From Burkholderiaceae bacterium (GTDB lineage: Bacteria > Pseudomonadota > Gammaproteobacteria > Burkholderiales > Burkholderiaceae_C), in assembly GCA_024235995.1 (NCBI GenBank), contig JACKLI010000001.1, positions 1,178,001 to 1,242,000 on the forward strand: a DNA stretch of 64,000 nt, given 5' to 3'. The notes under the pieces are model-generated. The model saw nothing but the letters and a program-made list of their open reading frames with translations. It made no database searches and had not been told where the DNA came from. Both the position numbers and the translations under genes were made by a program. Of this stretch, positions 55,627-64,000 are shown piece after piece. Numbering within the stretch: position 1 is the stretch's first letter; each line of letters starts with the position of its first letter.

Positions 55627-57210
55627 ATGGACTATGTGATTGTCGGCGCCGGCTCGGCCGGCTGCGTGCTGGCCGCGCGCCTGACCGAAGACCCGGACGT
55701 GCAGGTCACGCTGCTGGAGGCCGGCGGGCCCGACGCCAGCGTGCTGATCCACTGCCCGGCCGGCCTGGCGCTGCTGGCCAAGCTGGGCCAGGCCAACTGG
55801 GCCTTCCAGACCGTGCCGCAGCCGGGGCTGAACGGCCGCCGGGGCTACCAGCCGCGCGGCAAGGTGCTGGGCGGCTCCAGCTCGATCAACGCCATGATCT
55901 ACATGCGCGGCGTGCCGCAGGACTACGACGCCTGGGCGGCCGAGGGCAACATCGGCTGGTGCTGGGACGAGGTGCTGCCCTTCTTCAAGCGCGCCGAGCA
56001 CAACGAGCGCGGCGCCGACGCCTGGCATGGCACGGGCGGACCGCTGAACGTGATGGACCTGTCCGACCCCAACCCCTTCGCGCAGGCCTTCGTCGAGGCC
56101 GGCGTGCAGGCCGGGCAGCGGCACAACCGCGACTTCAACGGCGCCACGCAGGAAGGCGTGGGCCTGTACCAGGTCACGCACAAGGCGGGTGAGCGCTGCT
56201 CGGTGGCCAAGGGCTACCTCACGCCCAACCTGGGGCGGCCCAACCTGCACGTGCTGACCGGCGTGCGCGTCACGCGCGTGCTGCTGGAGCAGGGGCACGC
56301 CGTGGGCGTGGCCTATGTGCAGGACGGGCAGGAAAAGACGCTGCGCGCCGAGCGCGAGGTGATCCTGAGCGCGGGGGCCATCCAGTCGCCGCAGCTGCTG
56401 ATGCTCTCGGGCATCGGCCCGGCCGAGCACCTGCGCCAGCACCGCATCCCCGTGGCGCTGGACCTGCCCGGCGTGGGCGCGCACCTGCACGACCACCCCG
56501 ACGTGGTGCAGGTGTGGGACGTGCCCGGCGCGCACGATCTGTTCGGCCTGTCGCTGGCCGGCGCCTGGCGCACCGTGGGCGACGTGCAGCGCTGGCGGCG
56601 CGAGCGGCGCGGGCCGCTCACCACCAACTTCGCCGAGGCCGGCGGCTTCATCAAGAGCGACGCGGCGCAGGCCGTGCCCGACCTGCAGCTGCACTTCGTG
56701 GTCGGCAAGCTGGTGGACCACGGGCGCGCCACCGTGCTGGGCCACGGCTTTTCGTGCCACGTGTGCGTGCTGCGGCCGCAAAGCCGCGGCAGCGTCAGGC
56801 TGGCCGGCAAGGACCCGCTGGCCGCGCCGCTGATCGACCCGGCCTTTTTGCAGGAGGGCGACGACGTGCGGCGGCTGGTCAGGGGCTTCCGGCAGATGCG
56901 TGAGATCCTGGGCCAGAACGCGCTGGCGCGCCACGGCGGACGCGAGCAGTCGGCCGGCGCGCGCAGCGACGCCGAGATCGAGGCCTTTGTGCGCCAGCAC
57001 GCCGACACCATTTACCACCCCGTGGGCAGTTGCCGCATGGGCCGCGGGCCGATGGACGTGGTGGACGACCGGCTGCGCGTGCGCGGCATCGAGCGCCTGC
57101 GCGTGGTCGACGCCTCCGTCATGCCCAGCGTGCCGGGGGGCAACACCAACGCGCCGGTGGTGATGATGGCCGAGAAGGCGGCGTGGATGATCGGGCGCGA
57201 TGGGGCGTGA
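55627..57210 (+). CDS. GMC-family oxidoreductase (choline/alcohol dehydrogenase-like)
   Basis: A 527-residue glucose-methanol-choline flavoprotein: FAD motif YVIVGAGSAGCVLAARLTEDP at residue 3, GKVLGGSSSINAMIYMRG (GMC signature 1), SAGAIQSPQLLMLSGIG (signature 2), and the catalytic His in YHPVGSCRMG and PGGNTNAPVVMMAEKAA. Acts on an alcohol in the cytoplasm or at the membrane; AlkJ-like aliphatic alcohol or choline are candidates. AAGGAGG lies 9 bases before the ATG. Confidence 0.9.
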   Translation: MDYVIVGAGSAGCVLAARLTEDPDVQVTLLEAGGPDASVLIHCPAGLALLAKLGQANWAFQTVPQPGLNGRRGYQPRGKVLGGSSSINAMIYMRGVPQDYDAWAAEGNIGWCWDEVLPFFKRAEHNERGADAWHGTGGPLNVMDLSDPNPFAQAFVEAGVQAGQRHNRDFNGATQEGVGLYQVTHKAGERCSVAKGYLTPNLGRPNLHVLTGVRVTRVLLEQGHAVGVAYVQDGQEKTLRAEREVILSAGAIQSPQLLMLSGIGPAEHLRQHRIPVALDLPGVGAHLHDHPDVVQVWDVPGAHDLFGLSLAGAWRTVGDVQRWRRERRGPLTTNFAEAGGFIKSDAAQAVPDLQLHFVVGKLVDHGRATVLGHGFSCHVCVLRPQSRGSVRLAGKDPLAAPLIDPAFLQEGDDVRRLVRGFRQMREILGQNALARHGGREQSAGARSDAEIEAFVRQHADTIYHPVGSCRMGRGPMDVVDDRLRVRGIERLRVVDASVMPSVPGGNTNAPVVMMAEKAAWMIGRDGA

Positions 57211-57238
57211 GGGGCGAGCGCTCGACAAAAAACAGAGA

Positions 57239-57292
57239 TTTCAAGCCGCCAGCCTGCGTGCCGCATGCGCAGGCAGCTATCAATTACAAAGC
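57239..57292 (+). repeat. Dispersed small repeat, copy 9
   Basis: TTTCAAGCCGCCAGCC, GCCGCATGCGCAGGC and AGCTATCAATTACAAAGC. It lies between the convergent GMC and ABC-permease genes and ends two bases before the permease stop codon. Confidence 0.7.
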
Positions 57293-57294
57293 AT

Positions 57295-58096
57295 TCAACG
57301 CCGAAACCGCTGCCGCGTGAACGCCAGCGCCACCCACAGCCCCACCACCGCGTACGCCGCCAGCACGGCTGCCCAGCGCCAGGGCTGCTGCGGCCACTGG
57401 CCCAAAAACAATGGGCGCGCCAGCTCGACCGCCGCCGTCAGCGGCAGCCAGTCGGTCACCACGCGCGCGGCCTCGGGCAGCTGATCGCGCGGAAAGAACA
57501 CGCCCGACAGGAACATCATGGGCGAGAGCACCAGCGTGAAGTAGTAGGTGAAGAAGTCGTAGCCCGGCGCCTTGGCGTTGAACACCAGGGCCATGCTGGC
57601 GAAGGTGATGCCGGCGCCCAGCAGGATCGGCACGGCCAGCCACATGCGCGGCGTGCGGCTGATGTCCAGCGCCCAGATCACGCCCATGATGATGGTGACC
57701 GAGAACAGCGCCTTGAAGCCGGCCCACAGCATCTCGGCCAGCACCACGTCGTCGAGCTGCACGGGGGTGTTGAGGATGCCGTCCCAGGTCTTTTGCACGT
57801 GCATGCGCGAGAAGGCCGAGTACAGCGCCTCGAAGCTGGCCGCGTTCATGGCGCTCATGCACACCGAGCCGCTGGCCAGGTACAGGATGTAGGGCACCTG
57901 CTGGCCGTGCGTGGACACCTGCCCGATCATGCTGCCCAGGCCGTAGCCGAAGGCCACCAGCCAGATCAGCGGCTCGCCGATGTTGGCCAGCAGGCTGGGG
58001 ATGGCCAGCTTGCGCCACACCAGCCAGTTGCGCAGGAACACCGGCCACCAGCGCAGCGAGGGGCGCGGCGGGGCCCAGAGGGAGGGAGCGTTGGAG

Positions 58097-58107
<11 letters not shown>
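57295..58107 (-). CDS. ABC-2 type permease, NodJ family
   Basis: A 270-residue ABC-2 transport permease with six hydrophobic helices: WRKLAIPSLLANIGEPLIWLVAFGYGLG, FEALYSAFSRMHVQKTWDGILNTPV (NodJ signature region), ILLGAGITFASMALVF and FTLVLSPMMFLSGVFFP. Works with the NodI-like ATPase to export a lipid-linked or oligosaccharide compound; the same gene pair in non-nodulating bacteria has no assigned substrate. Its ATG overlaps the ATPase stop by 11 bases. Confidence 0.87.
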
Positions 58108-59044
<937 letters not shown>

Positions 59045-59097
59045 GGGCGATGATTGTGCCTGCGCCTACACTTTCATCTGCAAACCGTTTTTCAATC

Positions 59098-59796
59098 ATG
59101 ACCGACTTCGTCTTTCCCCCTATTCCTCAGGCCAGCGTGGCCGTGCGCGGCAGCCGCCAGCGCTATGCCGTGGGCCGCATTTTCTGCGTCGGCCGCAACT
59201 ACGCCGCGCATGCGCGCGAGATGGGCGGCAACCCCGACCGCGAGCCGCCGTTCTTCTTCAACAAGGCGCCGGCGCACCTGCTGGCCAGCGGCGCCACGGT
59301 GCCCTATCCGCCCGGCACGCGCGACTACCACCATGAGATGGAGCTGGTGGTGGCCATCGGCCAACCCGCGTTCCGCATCGCGCCCGAGCAGGGCCAGGCC
59401 TGCGTGTGGGGCTACGCCTGCGGGCTGGACATGACGCGGCGCGACCTGCAGGGCGAGGCCAAGAAGGCCGGGCGTCCCTGGAGCTTTGGCAAGGACTTCG
59501 AGCATGCCGCCGTCATCGGCGAGCTGGTGCCGGCCAGCCAGACGGGCGCGCTGGCCCGCGGGCGCATCGAGCTGGCCGTCAACGGCCAGACGCGCCAGCA
59601 GGGCGACCTGGCCGACCTGATCTGGAGCGTGCCCGAGGTCGTCGCCAACCTGTCGCAGTACTACCACCTGCAGCCGGGCGATCTGATCTACACCGGCACG
59701 CCCGAAGGTGTGGGCGCGGTGCAGCCGGGCGACGTGCTGGCCGGGCGCATCGAGGGCGTGGGCGAAATCCAGCTGACCATCGGCCAGCCCGAGTGA
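59098..59796 (+). CDS. Fumarylacetoacetate/fumarylpyruvate hydrolase family protein
   Basis: A 232-residue FAH-fold hydrolase: FCVGRNYAAHAREMGG, FFFNKAPAHLL, the metal-binding YHHEMELVVAIG, WGYACGLDMTRRDLQGEAKKAGRPW and YTGTPEGVGAVQPGD. The GLDMTRRDLQ...GRPW block resembles fumarylpyruvate hydrolase of the gentisate pathway, which would give fumarate and pyruvate; other 2,4-diketo acids are possible. ATG at 59098. Its stop overlaps the psd start (TGATG). Confidence 0.87.
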   Translation: MTDFVFPPIPQASVAVRGSRQRYAVGRIFCVGRNYAAHAREMGGNPDREPPFFFNKAPAHLLASGATVPYPPGTRDYHHEMELVVAIGQPAFRIAPEQGQACVWGYACGLDMTRRDLQGEAKKAGRPWSFGKDFEHAAVIGELVPASQTGALARGRIELAVNGQTRQQGDLADLIWSVPEVVANLSQYYHLQPGDLIYTGTPEGVGAVQPGDVLAGRIEGVGEIQLTIGQPE

Positions 59797-60644
59797 TGGC
59801 TGAAAGCTGGGCCGTGCGGGCGCAGTACCTGCTGCCCAAGAAGCTCATCACGCAGGCGGCGGGCGCCTTTGCGCGCGCCGAGCTGGGCGCGCTCACGCAC
59901 GCGGCCATCCGCCGCTTCGTGGCGCGCTACGGCGTGGACATGGGCGAGGCGGCCGAGCCGGACGTGGCCCGCTACGCCAGCTTCAACGACTTCTTCACCC
60001 GCGCGCTGCGCGACGGCGCGCGCCCGCTGACGCAGGCCGACTACCTGTGCCCGGTCGACGGCGCCATCAGCCAGTTCGGCGCCATCGAGCGCGACCAGAT
60101 CTTCCAGGCCAAGGGCCACGCCTACAGCACGCGTGCCCTGCTGGCGTGCGACGCGCGCGAGGCGGCGGCGTTCGACAACGGCCAGTTCGCCACGCTGTAC
60201 CTGAGCCCGCGCGACTACCACCGCATCCACATGCCCTGCGCCGCGCGCCTGCAGCGCATGGCGCACGTGCCGGGCGAGCTGTTTTCGGTCAACCCCGCCA
60301 CCGCGCGCGGCGTGCCGGGCCTGTTTGCGCGCAACGAGCGCGTGGTGTGCTGGTTCGACACCGCGCGCGGCCCCATGGTGCTGGTGCTGGTGGGCGCCAC
60401 CATCGTCGGCAGCATGGCCACCGTGTGGCACGGCGTGGTCAACCCGCCGCGGCCGGGGCAGGTGCGGCGCTGGGACTACGCCGGCCAGTCCGTCGAGCTG
60501 GCCCGGGGCGCCGAGATGGGGCGCTTTCTGCTGGGCTCCACCGTGGTGCTGCTGTGGCCGCACGGCACGTTGCGCTTCAACCCCGGCTGGGCGCCCGGCG
60601 GCGCCATCCGCATGGGCGAGGCGATGGGCAAGGCGCTGGGGTAA
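59796..60644 (+). CDS. psd: Phosphatidylserine decarboxylase
   Basis: A 282-residue pyruvoyl-dependent proenzyme of the inner membrane that makes phosphatidylethanolamine from phosphatidylserine. Typical blocks: LLPKKLITQAAGAFA at the start, FNDFFTRALRDGARP, PVDGAISQFG, YLSPRDYHRIHMP with the Asp-His pair, and FLLGSTVVLLW, whose LGST Ser becomes the pyruvoyl group after self-cleavage. Length is normal. The ATG overlaps the preceding hydrolase stop. Confidence 0.95.
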   Translation: MAESWAVRAQYLLPKKLITQAAGAFARAELGALTHAAIRRFVARYGVDMGEAAEPDVARYASFNDFFTRALRDGARPLTQADYLCPVDGAISQFGAIERDQIFQAKGHAYSTRALLACDAREAAAFDNGQFATLYLSPRDYHRIHMPCAARLQRMAHVPGELFSVNPATARGVPGLFARNERVVCWFDTARGPMVLVLVGATIVGSMATVWHGVVNPPRPGQVRRWDYAGQSVELARGAEMGRFLLGSTVVLLWPHGTLRFNPGWAPGGAIRMGEAMGKALG

Positions 60645-60652
60645 GACCCGCA

Positions 60653-60688
60653 TTTATTTTTATCAAGCGTTTGCTTGATAAAAATAAA
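60653..60688. promoter_or_regulatory. 36-bp perfect dyad, TetR-type operator
   Basis: TTTATTTTTATCAAGC (60653-60668) and GCTTGATAAAAATAAA (60673-60688) are perfect 16-bp arms around GTTT, and this AT-rich block directly touches the ATG of the TetR gene. The core TCAAGCGTTTGCTTGA resembles operators of TetR proteins that sense acyl-CoA. It also contains A/T-rich -10-like sequence, so repression of the TetR-SDR-carboxylase operon is likely. As a stem with T-run it could also terminate psd transcripts. Confidence 0.75.
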
Positions 60689-61360
60689 ATGAGCGGCTAT
60701 GCTGCGGCCATGCCATCTTCCGCCGCCATGGTTGCAGCGCCGCCGCCCGCCCGGCGCGGGCGCCCCCGCAAGAGCGCCGAGCAGCGCGACGAGAGCCTGC
60801 GCCGGGCCGATCTGGTGCGCGCCGCCGCGCGCCTGTTCCGCACCCAGGGGTTCGACGCCACCAGCACGCGCGACATCGCGGCGGCCATCGGCATGCAAAG
60901 CGGCTCGCCTTTCTATTATTTCGAGAGCAAGAGCGCCTTGCTGTTCGCCGTCATGCAGGACGGCATGGCGCAGGCGCAGGCCAGCCAGGACGCGGCCCTG
61001 CGCGCCCTGGGCGCGCGCGCGCCGGCGCGCGAGCGCCTGCGCGCGCTGATCCGCCAGCACTACGAGGTGCTGCTGGGCGAGGGCAGCGACTTCATCCCGG
61101 TCATGCTGTACGAGTGGCGCTCGCTCACGCCAGCGCAGCGCGAGGCGGTGGCGGCGCAAAAGGATGCGTACGAGGCGGCGTGGATGCCGGCCTTGCGGGC
61201 GCTGCATCGCGCGGGCCACCTGAATGCGCCGCCGGCGCTGGCGCGGCTGTTCATCTTCGGGGCGTTGAACTGGACGGTGCAGTGGTTCGACCCGGCCGGC
61301 CCACGCACGCTGGACGATCTGACGGAGCAGGCGCTGTGCCTGTTCGTGGGGAAAGCATGA
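60689..61360 (+). CDS. TetR-family regulator
   Basis: A 223-residue TetR protein. After a basic, Pro/Ala-rich leader (ARRGRPRKSAEQRDE) comes the DNA-binding domain LVRAAARLFRTQGFDATSTRDIAAAIGMQSGSPFYYFESKSALL (described; residues about 37-80), then a helical ligand domain of about 140 residues. The ATG at 60689 is adjacent to the dyad and has no ribosome binding site, so the message may be leaderless; ATG 60710 is an alternative. Overlaps the SDR start (ATGA). It should repress the operon and respond to an acyl-CoA or related signal. Confidence 0.87.
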   Translation: MSGYAAAMPSSAAMVAAPPPARRGRPRKSAEQRDESLRRADLVRAAARLFRTQGFDATSTRDIAAAIGMQSGSPFYYFESKSALLFAVMQDGMAQAQASQDAALRALGARAPARERLRALIRQHYEVLLGEGSDFIPVMLYEWRSLTPAQREAVAAQKDAYEAAWMPALRALHRAGHLNAPPALARLFIFGALNWTVQWFDPAGPRTLDDLTEQALCLFVGKA

Positions 61361-62255
61361 GCTACCAATCCGTTTTTGCGCCGGGCCTGCTGGCCGGCCG
61401 CACCGTGGTGGTCACCGGCGGCGGCTCGGGCATCGGGCGCTGCACCGCGCACGAGCTGGCGGCGCTGGGCGCGCACGTGGTGCTGGTGGGGCGCAAGGCC
61501 GACAAACTGAAAGCCGTGCAGGCCGAGATCGCGCAGGATGGCGGGCAGGCCAGCTGGCAGGCCTGCGACATCCGCCAGGAAGCGGCCGTGCAGGCCATGG
61601 TGCGCGCCATCGTTCTTGATCGCGGGGGCATCGACGCGCTGGTCAACAACGCGGGCGGGCAGTACATGACGCCGCTCGAAAACATCGGCGCCAAGGGCTG
61701 GCAGGCGGTGATCGACACCAACCTCACCGGCGGCTTTCTGGTGGCGCGCGAGTGCTACTTGCAATCGATGCAGCAGCACGGCGGGGCCATCGTCAACATC
61801 GTGGCCGACATATGGGGCTCCATGCCCGGCATGGGCCACAGCGGGGCGGCGCGCGCGGGCATGGTCAGCTTCACCGAGACGGCGGCCGTGGAATGGGCCG
61901 CCAGCGGCGTGCGCGTGAACGCGGTGGCGCCCGGCTACATCGCCTCCAGCGGCATGGACCACTACCCGCCCGAGGCTGGCGACATGCTGCGCGCCATGCG
62001 CCAGACGGTGCCGGCGGGGCGCTTCGGCACCGAGGCCGAGGTGTCGGCGGCCATCGTGTTCCTGCTCAGCCCGGCGGCCAGCTTCATCAGCGGCAGCGTG
62101 CTGCGCGTGGATGGCGCGCGCCCGCAGGCGCGCATGGGCTGGGGCATGAAGCTGCCCGATGCCCAGGCGCAACAGCGCGCCGCCGTGCGGCCGTTCGACG
62201 GCTTTCACCGTGCCGTCACACCCAGGGTATTCGCGTCGCAGGACGCCGCCAAGCC

Positions 62256-62259
<4 letters not shown>
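61357..62259 (+). CDS. SDR-family protein lacking the usual Tyr-Lys pair (AtuB-like)
   Basis: A 300-residue short-chain dehydrogenase fold: cofactor motif TGGGSGIG near residue 20, LVNNAGGQYMTPL, VNIVADIWGSM. In place of YxxxK it reads HSGAARAGM, so Ser/His stand at the Tyr place and Arg replaces Lys, similar to some 2,4-dienoyl-CoA reductases. It may act on an unsaturated acyl-CoA. The TetR-SDR-carboxylase order recalls the acyclic terpene (atu) gene set. Start overlaps tetR; stop overlaps the carboxylase start. Confidence 0.83.
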
Positions 62260-63899
<1,640 letters not shown>

Positions 63900-63952
63900 A
63901 GTGCACCCCCTGAGTCGCTGCGCGCCTTCCCCCTCTCCTGCGGGAGGGGGAC

Positions 63953-63987
63953 AACGCCAGTGGCCGGCGCAGGTCCGGCCACGGCGT
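63953..63987. other. Large GC-rich hairpin downstream of the carboxylase gene
   Basis: GTGGCCGG and CCGGCCAC are perfect 8-bp arms around 7 bases, and the stem extends past a one-base bulge with AACGCC / GGCGTT. A second, smaller stem (CCCCCTC / GAGGGGG, 63930-63950) precedes it. No T-run follows either stem, so these are RNA structures or palindromic repeats of unknown role rather than clear terminators. Confidence 0.45.
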
Positions 63988-64000
63988 TCGCTGGCGTGGC

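Noticed and set aside
63930..63950. CCCCCTC/GAGGGGG stem as terminator of the carboxylase operon
   Set aside because: No T-run follows, and such stems are common repeated palindromes in high-GC genomes.

Overview
This is high-GC DNA (around 70% by eye) packed with genes. Gene content, codon style and a dispersed repeat of about 60 bp with an AGCTATCAA core point to a betaproteobacterium of the Comamonadaceae type. The lifestyle suggested is a catabolic heterotroph that takes up and degrades carboxylic and aromatic acids through CoA thioesters. No rRNA, tRNA or CRISPR was seen.

Layout. 1-6.6 kb: acetate/monocarboxylate uptake block (DUF294 sensor protein cut by the window edge, 3'-5' exonuclease, ActP-YjcH) and an MHS-type MFS transporter. 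6.7-13.6 kb: housekeeping genes (HtpG behind a sigma32-like promoter, FAD oxidoreductase, periplasmic rhodanese, RluF-type pseudouridine synthase) and a Crp/Fnr regulator. 13.9-29.4 kb: two complete branched-chain-type ABC importers, each with its own acyl-CoA synthetase, plus a third PaaK-like ligase. The two importer operons start from promoter regions that align without gaps over 60 bp and contain an FNR/CRP-like dyad. 29.5-31.3 kb: a Bug/TctC binding protein, a small unknown protein and a DUF1840 protein. 31.4-40.9 kb: a MarR-controlled operon matching the aerobic 2-aminobenzoyl-CoA (anthranilate) route: CoA ligase, fused flavin monooxygenase/OYE reductase, SDR, atypical crotonase, two acyl-CoA dehydrogenases, RidA and a thioesterase.

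40.9-45.4 kb is an accessory island of clearly lower GC. It holds a decayed AddA/UvrD-nuclease tail, a 783-aa protein with a nucleoside-deoxyribosyltransferase/TIR-like N-terminus fused to a P-loop ATPase (candidate single-gene defence system) and an intact IS30-family element. 45.4-50.7 kb: MocR regulator, LysE and EamA exporters, aminotransferase and PhzF. 50.7-54.2 kb: a MerR module (epimerase-like protein, MerR, DJ-1/PfpI, FAD monooxygenase) with two look-alike 19-bp-spacer promoters, bracketed by two copies of the phzF 3' end. 54.2-64 kb: CbiX, 3-hydroxyacyl-CoA dehydrogenase, GMC oxidoreductase, NodIJ-type ABC exporter, fumarylpyruvate-hydrolase-like protein, phosphatidylserine decarboxylase, and a TetR-SDR-acyl-CoA carboxylase operon behind a 36-bp dyad.

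The most distinctive features are the ATPase island, the paired promoters of the two importer operons, the MerR twin promoters and the small repeats that sit in frame inside three enzymes. Functions are read from motifs and neighbourhood only; no database search was possible.
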